Shown here one piece after another: positions 43,806 to 54,830 of a stretch of DNA of 64,000 nt. Below the pieces are notes generated by a model. That model worked only from the letters and a program-made list of their open reading frames with translations, ran no database searches and was not told where the DNA came from. A program made the position numbers and the translations under genes. Numbering within the stretch: the stretch's first letter is position 1; the number at the start of each line of letters is the position of its first letter. Location of the stretch: positions 62,001-126,000 of the forward strand of contig UESW01001520.1 in the NCBI GenBank assembly GCA_900491605.1, given 5' to 3'. Source of the stretch: Calamus simplicifolius (taxonomy: Eukaryota; Streptophyta; Magnoliopsida; Arecales; Arecaceae).

Positions 43806-44442
43806 TGGTGCAGGGCGATATTCAAAACGCCTGCAACTCAAGAACGATCTAATCTGCGAGAAAAGAATTCGTCCAGGTTTGGTTCGAATCTTGACAAGAA
43901 AAGGGAAAAATTTCGAATTTTGATCACTCACAATCCGAGATTTAAAGGAAGAGCAATTGAATTTTCAATTCAATTGTTTTGAATCAGAAAAAAAAGAAAA
44001 CATTCATCTCCATTCAAGAGGAAAAAAAAGGGAATCTAAAATAGCATCTTTCTTCTCTGCCTCTTACGGTCGCCCAAAACCAACTTAAATAAGAGAGAAA
44101 ACCCTAACATCATAAGTTCAGAAAAATTACAACTATGCCATTAAAAACGAAAACAGGCCCAAAACTCCTATCAGACAGCCCGGATGGCCAAAATCCATAG
44201 CAGCTCATTGCCAACGGCAATGACTTTGAATCAGCAGTCCGTTTTCATGTGACCAGCCAAGTTTGGGCCCAGTCCGACACATAAAATTTCAAGCCTGTTT
44301 GTTCTGCAACCTCTTGGACCTTCGTAGATTATCTGGTGTGGTCTTCCCTGATGTGGCCTGCTGACTCTGGGTTGCTGGTACAGGAACATTCAAGGACTGG
44401 TTCGACTGACCCGAACTCTGGTCTGAACTGATGTCCTCATCA
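43806..44442 (-). repeat. 5' LTR of element D
   Basis: Matches 38683-39319 with few differences. The right end CCTCATCA is followed by the GTATG duplication. Confidence 0.9.
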
Positions 44443-44447
44443 GTATG

Positions 44448-45081
44448 CCACCATATGCAGCAGCAAAACCAAAAGGACGGGCGACTTTCGCTGGATGCTT
44501 CGTATGCGGAGGACCACATCTAGCATGGGAGTGTCCAAAGAACGTGGCGGTAGCGGCAGTCACTACCCAGGGAGGCAGGGCATCCGAGAGTTCGGGGAAG
44601 GAGCCAGAAGCAAGGATGGCCCCGCTACAGTCCATCAACACTTTGGCCAAGACGGAGCAATGCCAGAGTTTGATGTACGTGGGGGCTCAGGTCAACGAGA
44701 GGACAATATGAGCCTTAGTTGATTCCAGTGTGACGCACAATTTTGTGAGCCAAAGAGTGACGCAGAGATTGGGTTTAAGAGCGCTTTCCAAGCCTTGTCG
44801 GGTGAATCCTATCAACTCAAGGAGATGGAGTCTTTGGGCCAAACAGAGGCCACATTGGAGGTGGGCTCTTGGACTGGGCGCTGCAGCATGACAGTCTTGC
44901 CGATCGACGACTACGACCTGATACTCGGGAAGGACTTCTTCATCAAGAGCAAGCCGTGGTCATGCCTCATTGGAGGGGCATCTTGATCCGGAGAGGTAGG
45001 CGTCCATACTTCGTTCCAGTGAAGGGATGGCGTAAGATGGTGAAGAAATGGGGCAAGGGAGTGCCCCACCACCAAACTTGA
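44448..45081 (+). pseudogene. Element C gag C-terminus and protease
   Basis: The sequence resumes after D with YAAAKPKGRATFAG and the zinc knuckle CFVCGGPHLAWEC. The protease motif is LVDSSVTHNFVSQ, so the catalytic DSG of element B has become DSS; this alone would abolish activity. LPIDDYDLILGKDFF follows in another frame, and the end matches element B (PYFVPVKGW). A TGA at about 44708 and several frame breaks add to the damage. Confidence 0.78.
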
Positions 45082-45354
45082 GGTTGCACGGCAACCTCAC
45101 GCCTAGGCAACGCGTGGGAGAGCCTAGGCACAGAGGCCTGTGGCAGAAGGTGCAGGCGGATGGCTCGTCGAGTGGGCTATCCGATCGAGGAGGCATCAGG
45201 GGGTGCGCGTGGCAGGTGGCCGTGTTGGGACTCGGAGACTTTGGCCAGGAGGGCCAAGGTGCGCGACGACGAGGTGCGTCAGGAGGATGCACTGCGCGGC
45301 GGCATGGAGCCTTGATGGTCGACGAGGGCATCGAGATTTCAGCGAGGGAAGGAT
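45082..45354 (+). other. 3' untranslated region and PPT of element C
   Basis: Non-coding. Ends in the purine tract AGCGAGGGAAGGAT directly before the LTR start at 45355. The inverted copy in element B is at 7220-7408. Confidence 0.65.
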
Positions 45355-46194
45355 TGTTACGGCCCTGGCAGTGCGGCGCGCAGCGAGGTTGCACGCAGCC
45401 CGGGCCTTGCACATGGGCAATGCCAGTCTGCAATGCTGCTCGTGTCTGCAGAACCCTTAGGGTGGTGCAGTGCAGGATGCTGCGCAAGTATATTGAGAGG
45501 AGACCTTGGCTTCGCTGCGCGTGGCTGGAACACGCACAGGCCGGGCCGACTCACGGATGGCACGCTGCCTTTGAGGCATGCGGAGAGGTCCTAGGCTCGA
45601 TGCCTGGACACTTGATGCGCGTGAGCACATGCGCGGGCCGGCGCTGGGCGTCGAGCGTGCACGACCACGTGTTGGGACATGCGCGGGCCAGCAATGGGTG
45701 CTAGGCGTGCACACTCCCATGCGCGGGCACACGCAGAGCGTGCGCAGGTCGTGCGAGCACGACACATGGCCGCTTACCCTGCGGCCAGCTGGCACTTAGC
45801 CAGCCTGGCGTATGGATAAGTCAGGTGACCCGACCAGCTTGGTGCATGCCATCCTGGCACGTGACCAAGTTGGTGGCCGGGCCAATGGCCAGCCTGGCTT
45901 GCGCACGAGGAGCGGACGCTGAGCCAGCCTGGCAGGCATGTGCAGAGGGAGATTCGACGGACAGGGCGGATGCGCTGCCAGCCTAGCAGACGCGTCTACG
46001 ACGTAGAGCGCCCGCGACGTGCAGGCAGCACGGCCGACGCGTGCAGTGTGCGTGCACAGGTGCACGCGCCTGGGTGGACGGACCAAACAGCCTAGCCGAG
46101 GATTGTTTTGGGATTTTTGGATGATGGACTTTGGATAAGGCTTATCCAAACACTTGAGGCGGTGGCCTAAGTCGGCTGGGAGCTCCTATATAAG
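45355..46194 (+). repeat. 3' LTR of element C, cut off after U3
   Basis: Aligns with the 5' LTR from TGTTACGGCC through GGGAGCTCCTATATAAG, then all similarity stops at 46194. R and U5 (about 530 bp in the 5' LTR) are absent. The next base begins host-gene 5' UTR-like sequence. Confidence 0.82.
46187..46194 (+). promoter_or_regulatory. LTR TATA box serving, or fused to, the host gene
   Basis: TATATAAG at the exact end of LTR similarity, 45 bases before the host-gene ATG at 46239. Transcription would be expected to start at about 46215-46222. Confidence 0.6.
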
Positions 46195-46238
46195 CAGACG
46201 CACGCACACTCTCTCTGGGAAATGACGAGCTTCCATCC

Positions 46239-46760
46239 ATGGCATCCAAGCAGCAGCTACTAGCCTTCGCCAACTTCGTCGTCATCTCTCTCTCCTTCGC
46301 CCTTATCCTCTCCTCCCTCTATTTCGTCAAGAAGAAGAGCAACGTCCGAAAGCAAGCCCAAGAATGCAAGCGCGCCCCCCGCGCCATCGCTCGCTCCAGA
46401 GCCCCTCACGACCGAGACCATCCCGAGTGGCTTCCCGCTCCTTCTTCTTCTCCTCCGCCCCCCGGCGGTGAACAGACGGCGGCAACCGGGGACGGCGGAG
46501 AAGGGGAGCGGCAGAGGGAGGAGGAGAAGCGAAAGAAAAAGAGGAGGAAGAAGAAGAGGCAGGAGTCCAGCGGGGAATTGGAGGGTGGAGAGAAAGCCAT
46601 GGTTGTGGCCGGGGCGGAGGAGATGGGGAAGGTGGGCGCAGGGAAAGCGGGCTCTATCTACCCGTTCTCTTCTTTTGCCAGTGCGACGCAAAGGAAGATC
46701 AAAGGGCAGTACGATGAGCTCGTGAGGTCCAACCAGGCCAAGGCTTTGACGGTGTCGCAG
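46239..46760 (+). CDS. Host gene exon 1: membrane-anchored Lys/Glu-rich protein of unknown function
   Basis: The ATG has a good plant context (CATCCATGG). Residues about 6-31 are a hydrophobic signal-anchor (LLAFANFVVISLSFALILSS) followed by KKK, so a type II or III membrane protein is likely. Then come a basic, proline-rich segment, a strongly charged run of E, K and R (residues about 85-110), and a conserved-looking end, ATQRKIKGQYDELVRSNQAK plus ALTVSQ. A splice donor GCAG/GTGGTC at 46761 fits phase 0 after 174 codons; without splicing the frame stops at 46832. I believe this end resembles a plant-specific uncharacterised coiled-coil family, but I cannot name it. No further exons were found to the window end, so the gene has a long intron or is truncated. 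A 13-codon upstream ORF starts at 46222 and overlaps the main start. Confidence 0.65.
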
Positions 46761-48300
46761 GTGGTCTTGTTTTCTTGCCCCTCTTCTTCCTATGTTTCTC
46801 TTTTGTTTTCTTTGTTCCAAAGAGATGATTAGGTTTTGAAGCGTCGTGATGGTTGAGTTTTATATAGTAATTTCTCTTTTCGATCCACTTTTATACAATC
46901 TGAAGTTTAGGTTATATCCTAAAGATTGATATCTGTGTTTGGGAAAGGAATGATGAGAGGGGAAATCAATGCTTGAGGTCTGTCTGACTGTTGTTTAATT
47001 TCGATTATTTTATTTTATTTTTCTTAAAAAAATTAAATTTATGCTGCTGGGCTGTTTCAATGCCTTTACCTTTCCTTTTCTTTATCAGACATTCTATGGG
47101 CCCCGGAAGGGAAGCTTCTCATAGCGTTAAGCCAGTCACACCTGTACTAGATTTGGCGTTTTTCATTGTCTAGGGACCTTTATGTATATGCTCTCTCTTT
47201 GAATGAAGTTTTGTCTCTTATTATGGAATACTTGTTCATCTTGGTCTGAACAAAGAAGTCGAATCCTTTGTTTCTTTGTCCTTTTTCTTTCTTGAAAAGA
47301 AAAATACCCCTCTTTTTTCAGGGTTAAATCGAACTTAAAGGTTTAATGCCCTCATGGAGGAATATGCAATTAGTATTCCACATAATAAAAGCAAGTGCAA
47401 ATGACCGTCAGTTGTCAACATTTTCCACACTGTAGGTGTTTCTCACAGCTCCAATTTCTGTGTTTCTTGTTCTGCGCTTCTCGTTTCATATTCATCAATG
47501 ATGGTCCTTGATGGTGCAGTCCCGGTCTATAACCTGATGTAGGCCACTACAACCACTGCAACTCATTGCTTATGTTTCTCATTGTGTTATCACGACTTGT
47601 TCTTATACTTGTCACTATGGCCTCATACATGTGCTCATTTATTATAGTACATCATTGTACCAGATATCATTCATTTGGACCAAGTTGATTCTTTTGGTAC
47701 TTTATCATGGCCTCTTTATGTTAAGTATCTTGTATCATGATTATTGCTGATCAGGAGGTCAGCAAGATAAGCACATTGTGTTTTAATATAATGCAATCAA
47801 GAATTGGCTGGCATATTGAAATTCAACAAAGTCAAGTAGAATAGACATAATCTGTTTCAGATATTCGTGTTCAATTGCATCACTTACCAAGAGTGTACCC
47901 CAATCTCATTATTTGTCCACAAAGATGGTAAACAGATGGGTTCATTTTATGGACATGAAGGGTTGATTTGGTTTTGGGAAAATGTGAGCTAGGTCATTTC
48001 CTTTTGTCTTTTGATTTGATAAATGGGCCTATAATATCTAAAAGAGATCAGGGAATGGGGATTCAGTGTCTCATGTGTGAAACAGTCTTACCTATTTATC
48101 TATCTTTCAGAATGACACATTGTATCCGATAAAGAACCAGTTAGCAGCCATGGGATCAGATAAACAAGGTGGCATTAGTAATGGGGCTCTAGAACGAAAA
48201 AGATAACATTTGGAAAGGGGTTCCAACACCCAAACATTTGAGGCATGTCCTTTATTTTTAGTTATCAAAATTGATGCCAAATATGGAAAAGAAGATTTAT
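46761..48300. other. Presumed intron or 3' flank of the host gene
   Basis: AT-rich, begins at a plausible splice donor. No second exon recognised. The short frame at 46991-47173 has no homology that I recognise. Confidence 0.4.
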
Positions 48301-48605
48301 GGCTTGTTTGGATGTTGAAAACTACTATTTGAATAATCAGGATTGATGGCAGAGAGTTTCCATTCAAAAGAGGTGAAGAGAAGTTATGGAGTGTTGGTTG
48401 GCTAATTTGCTCCCGTCTAACCCAATTTTCGGGGATGGTCAATCCTTTCGTAAGGTGTTTGCCCTACTCCAGAAAAGTGGGGATTACTTGGAGTTGTGCT
48501 GCCTTGATCTGTTTGGAACACTTGCTGTTTGACATGTCTACAAAATAGACACCTTATCAAGAGGATCTTATCTGCTGATAAGATCTTTTAACCTCCAAAC
48601 AAGCC
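48301..48605. mobile_element. MITE with GGCTTGTTTGGA inverted ends
   Basis: GGCTTGTTTGGATGTTGAAA at the left and its near complement (TTAACCTCCAAACAAGCC) at the right bound a 305-bp non-coding segment. Flanks TTTAT and TCTAT match at 4 of 5 bases; superfamily not assigned. Confidence 0.6.
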
Positions 48606-48610
48606 TCTAT

Positions 48611-48981
48611 GCCCTGTTTGGATGCAAAGGGTAAGAGAGAAGAAAGGAAGGAAAATGAGAGGAGAAGAGAAACTTGGACCCAAAAGAAAAGAAAAGGAAA
48701 TAAATAAGAGGAGAGTTTCTTTCCTCTCCAAATCTCTTCACTTTTTTAGAGAGATTTAAAAAGGGGCGGAAGAAGAATCACTTCTCTTCGATTCTCATTT
48801 CTTCTATGTAGACTTACTATCCAAACAAGGGATTTTAAATTTCTATTCTCTCCTCTCCTTAAAAAATTTCTAACCAAGCAAGAGAAAATAGCTTTCTCCT
48901 TCTTTTCTCCTAACAAAAGTGGGTTCTTACTCTCCTCCTTTTCTCTTCTCTTCTTTCCAATTGTCTCAATCCAAACATGGT
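48611..48981. mobile_element. Second MITE-like element with purine/pyrimidine arms
   Basis: GCCCTGTTTGGATGCAAAG at the left faces CAATCCAAACATGGTG at the right. The arms are long purine-rich (GAGAGAAGAAAGGAAGG) against pyrimidine-rich (CTTTTCTCTTCTCTTCTTTC) stretches that could pair. It starts five bases after the previous MITE. Confidence 0.55.
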
Positions 48982-49815
48982 GTTAATACACCATGGCTCA
49001 AATTATATGATTTTGTCACATGACGAGTTGACAATTTGAATTGGGGCTCAAGTCCCAAATTTTTAAGTCCTTTACTTTCATTTTTTATCTTTCAGAAAAA
49101 GTGCTTATATCAAAGAAAAAAACTGGTTAGGGAGCTAGGGATCAAATCGATGATATCAAAGATGACGAATTTATTCTGAATAAGAGAGAATCTTTTTACA
49201 CTTAAGTATGAATGATTTTATTTCTTTAACTAAAGGGATATAGATTGTACTTACTTATTATGATATAAAAGAGAATTCTTGCCCTTCATGGTTAAGCCCA
49301 ACATTATAGGAAGTCAAACAGCATGTAACTATCTTATTTATCAAATTAAAAGGGTTTGTGGGGTGTGGAACATGCAAAGCGGTTTATTAGCATTATTCAT
49401 AGGGCTGAAAATAGGTTAGACTCGGGTTAGATCCATGTTGAATCTACATCCAAACTTGAGAAACAAACCAAGTTTGGATCCATCAAAATGAGTAAGCTTC
49501 AAACTCACATCCAAACTCGATTAATAATCAATTTTGAGTTTTTTGAGGTTTAATTTAGCACGTGATTTTAGCGGGCCAAGTACCCAAGGGGTAATGATTT
49601 CTAAAACTAAAAGAACTCTTATCACAACAACCCTCCATGTGTATTAAATCTGCAACAGATTGCAATGGGAAATAAGCATGATATAGGAAGTGAAAACTTT
49701 GTTTTGAAAAAAAATCCAATCTCTTTTGAAACAGATTTCTATTTCTATATATGTTTAGTTTGATTGAAATGCAATCAAAATCTAAGTATTGGATGGGTTT
49801 TGGAACTAAAGTAAC

Positions 49816-50107
49816 CAAGGTTAGCTGAACCTTTCTGAATTGGAAGATTCAGGGTGAACCAAACTGACTCAAAATCAGGACGGTTCAGCCTCTCGATTTA
49901 GTATAGAAGGTTCGTACTGTCTTGAAACACCCGCGATTTGGTACAGAAGTACCCAAATTGAATTAAACCTCCTATTCGGTCTGATCCAGGGTGGTTTATG
50001 GATTGAAGCTTTTTGATCTATTTGATCGGTATGCCACTAGTTTGATATGGTATGCCCTGTATTGAACCATACCGGTTTGGTACTGATTTTCGGTATGGCG
50101 AACCTTG
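49816..50107. mobile_element. hAT-type MITE with 8-bp target duplication
   Basis: Ends CAAGGTTAGC and GGCGAACCTTG are inverted repeats. Flanks AAAGTAAC (49808-49815) and AAAGTAAT (50108-50115) match at 7 of 8 bases. The 292-bp body is non-coding. Confidence 0.72.
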
Positions 50108-50143
50108 AAAGTAATAATAGGTGAGAGATAAGGAGAGCATGTG

Positions 50144-50377
50144 TGAGACAAAGGCATAAATGCAAACGTGAAGAAATTGAATAAATACGAGTTATATAAC
50201 GTACTCTATTTATATTCTTATATTTATATATTGCATATGTATAGTTTGTGTGTGTATGTGTGAGACAAAGGCATAAATACAAACGTGAAGAAATTGAATA
50301 AATACGAGTTATATAACGTACTCTATTTATATTCTTATATTTATGTATATTGCATATGTATAGTTTGTGTGTATATA
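50144..50377. repeat. Two tandem 117-bp copies
   Basis: TGAGACAAAGGCATAAAT begins at 50144 and again at 50261. Both copies run through ACGAGTTATATAACGTACTC to TTGCATATGTATAGTTTGTG. Near-identical, so recent. Confidence 0.85.
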
Positions 50378-52242
50378 TATATATATATATGGGTTATTGG
50401 GTTTTCAGGTTTGAACATACTTACATCCGAGTTTGATCCGATAAAAAATTGAACCTTATAGAATTTGACTTTGATCTTGTTAGGCTATCAGAAAATTAAT
50501 TTGAATCCATGCAACATAATTGGGTCAGGTTATCTGGTTTTTGGATAATATTTTAAAACTCAATTTGAGTTCCCTTGTGTAAAGTTTTGATTTAGGTGGA
50601 TTTTCTCTAGATTTTAGTTTGGAATAACCAAAAGAAAAGGCAAGAGTATAATCCAAAAAATAGAAATCTTAAGAGAAACATTAAAGAAATCAAGGCAAGT
50701 TGCTTCGCATCATTTTAATACATCTTGAATAATGTAGGATCATAGTTTATGTATTTTGGGTAGTTTAAAGTTGAAAGTAAATTTTATTGACTATTGAAGC
50801 TAAATATGTTAAATATATTATCGGAATGTATCAATATGTTAAGGATCAATATTAAATCATAATTAATTTAGAATAAAATAATAAGACAAGCATAGAAGAG
50901 TATAAATTAGCAAACATTTCTATTCAATATTGCATCCTTTTGTGAGATGGGTCACACAAATAATGATGGTTGCCGCCATCATCACCATCATATCAATTCC
51001 ATCAAAATTGTCTAATTACTCCTTTGGATCACCCATGGCAAGAGGAATTGCAAGTAAGAGCATCGAGCAACCTATGTTCATTGTGGGAAAGGGATGGACA
51101 ATGTCTATTCGATCACCTGCTATTTGAGTTTCAAAAGGAGGTAAGTGGGGTCAAAACTGCTAAACTGGCTGAAAATAAATTTAAAAAAAAGGATCAGTTT
51201 TGAACTATTTCAGGCTGAAACCAATCCATTTCAGCTGAAATGCATTGGTTTCGGTGAGAACTTCAAATTTGGTCCACCTATATGGTTATGGTATTAGGAA
51301 TCGTAAAGCAAGGGAAACCACGGTGCAGATTGCCCCATGTCATGGTATGTACTGCCTTATATTGGGTGCCATATCATCTTACAACATGTTGTATCAACAT
51401 ATATCAATAGACCATGAATGGATAGTGAAGGCATACCATGGTGCACCCATGCCAAATGCGACCGATACAACAATGTATCAGTGGTATAAAAGGAACGAAG
51501 AAAAAATGAAGGCAAAGTAAAAGTTTTTTTTTTTTTTTGGGGGGGGGGGGGGGGTGTGGATTGGGGGGCAAAGGATTCAAGAAGGAGAGATAATAAAAGG
51601 AAAAAGGTGTGAACCCTACCAAAAAAAGGAACAAAGTCCTTATTTAATTGTTTGGAGCCTCAAATTTTAAGCTTGGTGTCTACCTAGAAGCCTATACTCA
51701 ACATAGCTAAGTTACTATTTGTCACAATCCTAATAACTTCAAGGCCTTGTTTGGCTGTGGGTAAGCTATCTTGGAGTTAACTTACTTTTGACCCACTTTC
51801 GGGTGGAGTAATTAACTTTGGGTTGAATGGAAAAGGTAGCTCTACCTTCTTTTTAAGATGCACATTTCACACTTGGGTAAAATTGGTTGTTAACAAGTGT
51901 TTGATGGATTAAAGTGGAGTAAGTGGATTAAAAGGGCCTTGTTCCACTCTAGCCTTAAAGTGGATGAGTTCCAAGTCTCCATCAACCCCAAACCATAACA
52001 AAAATATATTTGCTCTTGAAACTTTATACAAGTCTTTGAAAGATTTCAAAGCTTGACTCTCTTGAAAACAAAACCTTTCAAAAGTTAAAAACAAACTGTG
52101 ATTCTTTGATTGCGTTCCTTTGTTTTGGCCTTTGTTAGGTCTAAAATTAGTTAAAAATAATAAAATTAAATTGTTGGAAATGTGGATTGTTAAGTTCCTT
52201 AAATAACTAACTTTAGAAAGTTTAGATAGCTATAAAAACTAA
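50378..52242. other. Non-coding AT-rich DNA
   Basis: Contains a T16/G16 homopolymer pair at about 51524-51555 and short frames (50930-51203, 51245-51520) without recognisable domains. I see no gene. Confidence 0.5.
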
Positions 52243-52354
52243 GCATCTATTAGCTGAACTAGATGAAAATTGTAGCAGTTTTACCTAATGGTACATAAGC
52301 ATCTATTAGCTGAACTAGTTGAAAATTGTAGCAATTTTACCTAATGGTACATAA
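52243..52354. repeat. Two tandem 56-bp copies
   Basis: GCATCTATTAGCTGAACTAG at 52243 and 52299, each running to CCTAATGGTACATAA, with two or three mismatches. Confidence 0.85.
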
Positions 52355-52501
52355 GTGATAGTATTGTTTAAGCAGTAATCAAGGTTTGAATAATAGAATG
52401 TACTATGCATGTTATGCCCCATATGAAGGTGCACCATGGTTTGTATTGCAAAGCATACTGAGGTGTATCAATGAGGGAATCAATACATGGGTGTTCATGG
52501 T

Positions 52502-52680
52502 ATATAGGGGTGGCAAAAACTGACCCAACCAGAAAACCCAACCCAACCTGATCCTAGGGCTGGTTATGGGTCAATGATTTTTTTAATTTGGTTGGGCATG
52601 GATCAAATTTTTTCACCCGAACTTTAAACAGGTTGGGTTGGACCAGAACATCAACCCAACTCGAGTCATGGGGATAGAAT
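52502..52680. mobile_element. hAT-like remnant with TAGGGGTGGCAA end
   Basis: The left end TAGGGGTGGCAA matches the MITE at 2691. CCCAACCCAACCTGA-rich body follows. No right terminal repeat is seen, so it is truncated. Confidence 0.4.
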
Positions 52681-53790
52681 TCTTTTTGGGTTAAGATAAG
52701 ATAGATTTCGTTTAATCAGGACCTTTGGCCAACGATCTTATGGCTGGTTGTTATTTTGGTGTTAATTGTTTTATTCATGTCGAGATGTTTCATCAAGAGA
52801 AGTAAAGATTTGAGTTAGTTAGGTTAGTCTTGGTCAGTTGGAATTAATCCTTGCAAATCAGATTATGTTATGGGTCAAATGGGTCAAGATGGGTCATGGT
52901 CTAAGGGTACCACAACAAAGATACTTCAATATGCATGCTTGAAGATATTGGTTTGCTTTTCCTCTTAGCAACATCAGCATAAGGAGAAAACATTTGCAGA
53001 AAGAGAAGAAGAGAAGAAAATAGGTGATTGAGCCTGTCTCGGCTCCCTCCCCTCCCCTTCTTTTTTTTTATCATAAATATCCAAGGATATAGTGCCATAA
53101 GGTTGTTGTGTCTTTGGAACGGCCCAATTCAATGTGAATCTGGGAATGTAAGTCCGACCATTACCTCTAGATGAGGAAATTTTCTCGTAGTAGTTATATT
53201 TTTGCATATATCAGATATGAGATTGATCATGAAAGCTTATGGCAGCAAAAGTGGAGTGCACACAATCAAAAATATTGAGTTTAAGAGGTGGATTACAGCT
53301 AGGAGCAAATTGTTTAAGGTCACCTGAGTATCAAATATGAAGATTGAGATAGTCAAGTTGAAGATCATATCCAAAGTTCAAAGTTGTTGTTATTTAGGTT
53401 GTTTTTGATGCTGTGCCCTATTGAACAAGAGGTAGATATTGCCAAATATTGTCCATGGTGTGAAACCCTATCCATGACCTATTTTGGCAAATAAATACAA
53501 AAATCAGTAAAACTATTTAAAAATCTTAAAAGGAAATATATAACAAATATGACAAGATGAAAAAAATGGAATAATAATTGTATTATATATAAAATGTAAT
53601 ACTTTCAATTGTCACAATTTATTCTACAACAAATTGTCACAATTTTTCTTTTGGTCCCTTCTTTTTACCCAAATCCATTGATATATATATATATATATCA
53701 TGAAAGCCGAATTATCAGCTCCCCTCTTCAAAGTCAAGTATTTACGCTGTTCAATCAGGTTGGCATCGCCTATTCTATGTCATTTATAAA
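52681..53790. other. Non-coding AT-rich DNA
   Basis: No domain recognised in short frames on either strand (for example 52901-53207). A TA run lies near 53680-53697. Confidence 0.45.
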
Positions 53791-53794
53791 AAGG

Positions 53795-54116
53795 AAAGAA
53801 GATCTTGTTCAATGGCATCTCAAGGGATAGGATTCTATTTATTCAAGTTTGCCATTTGTGTTCTTTTTAAAAGGGAAAGGCAACTCATTTCTCATCGTCT
53901 TCCATTGGTGTCATCATCACCATCATTTGTAAAAAGGAAAGAAGATCTCATCATTTATTTATAAAAAGGAAAGAAGATCTCGTTCAATGACATCCACATC
54001 AAGGGATAGTATTCTATTTATTCAAGTTTGCCATTGGTATTCTTTTTAAAAGGGAAAGGCAACTCATTTCTCATCGTCTTCCATTGGTGTCATCATCGCC
54101 ATCGACTTGAGAAGAG
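53795..54116 (+). repeat. Tandem duplication in the putative 5' region of the ubiquitin-like gene
   Basis: Two copies of a 180-190-bp segment. Both carry CAAGGGATAG, ATTCTATTTATTCAAGTTTG and TTTTTAAAAGGGAAAGGCAA, then CTCATCGTCTTCCATTGGTG. The second copy ends in GACTTGAGAAGAG/GTAAAT, a plausible 5' UTR splice donor at 54117. Promoter elements may thus be doubled. Confidence 0.65.
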
Positions 54117-54830
54117 GTAAATATTCTTCTTATCTATCATTGCTCTATCATTTGGCATTGAGTTTGATCACAATATATTATTGTCAAGCCTCGAAGATCC
54201 CTAGGATGCCACTCCGTCATTATTCTAAGCTCTTTACTGTTTGGAAACATATGAATCTAAATAATTCTAAGTTCTTTACTCTTTGGAAACATAAAATCAG
54301 TGACATTCAAAAATTAATTAATTAATTTTTTTTGATAGTCTTCTCACAATCTAAATAATTTGAAATTTTGATTTTTTTTCTCCTAAAAACTCTGATTTTC
54401 TAAAGCTTTTTCCAGATAACCAAGCATGCCATATAGAGATCATGTGCAATTTTTTTTAAAAAAAATATTTTTAAATATCACTATATTATAGAAATTTTAT
54501 TAAAAATATTTTTTCTATTTTTTTAGTCACATAGTCCTTCATAGCTTATTCATCTGAACATAGATTTTTCTTTTCCAGTGCTTCTTTCTCTTTGATATAT
54601 ATATATATATATATATATACTATATATATATATATATCTATAGTGAATATCATATTGCTCTATTTTAAAATTGGCTTTGTGTTTCCAAACTTTATTCCCG
54701 ACTATTTTAAAACCTTAGCCCAAATCTCCCATTAAAATTTATGTCTTTAAATTTAAATTCAGAAATGTTAACAAGAAAACAAATTCCCTAATGCACCATC
54801 TATTCTATATTTAATATCACTGTTTTGCAG
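54117..54830 (+). other. Probable 5' intron of the ubiquitin-like gene
   Basis: Bounded by GAGAAGAG/GTAAAT on the left and TGTTTTGCAG/ATGAAT on the right. AT-rich with two long TA runs at 54595-54640. Polyubiquitin genes often have a 5' UTR intron, but that link is inference only. Confidence 0.4.

Larger units (their letters stand above)
38678..44447 (-). mobile_element. Element D: CRM-like Ty3/gypsy retrotransposon
   Basis: Minus-strand element of 5.76 kb with 637-bp LTRs at 38683-39319 (3') and 43806-44442 (5') and perfect target duplication GTATG (38678-38682, 44443-44447). LTR ends are TGATG..CATCA. Order on the minus strand is gag, CCHC, protease, RT, RNase H, integrase, so Ty3/gypsy. 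The LTRs are almost identical, pointing to a recent insertion. CRM affinity rests on gag motif style and on the polyprotein end lying in the 3' LTR; I did not verify a chromodomain or CR motif. Confidence 0.88.
25856..46194 (+). mobile_element. Element C: gag-protease LTR element split by E and D
   Basis: 5' LTR 25856-27298, PBS 27302-27313, gag 27330-28136, Sirevirus E, gag piece 38593-38682, element D, gag/protease 44448-45081, 3' UTR to 45354, truncated 3' LTR 45355-46194. Removing E and D joins the gag frame in the same order as element B. No RT or integrase of its own is present. It is the oldest element in its nest because both others sit inside it. Confidence 0.82.

Noticed and set aside
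46260..46820. 186-codon frame antisense to the host exon
   Set aside because: It mirrors the Lys/Glu codons of the plus-strand exon as Leu/Phe/Ser. The plus frame has better start context, a splice donor and a signal-anchor.
50930..51520. Three short frames
   Set aside because: No homology recognised; composition like surrounding AT-rich DNA.
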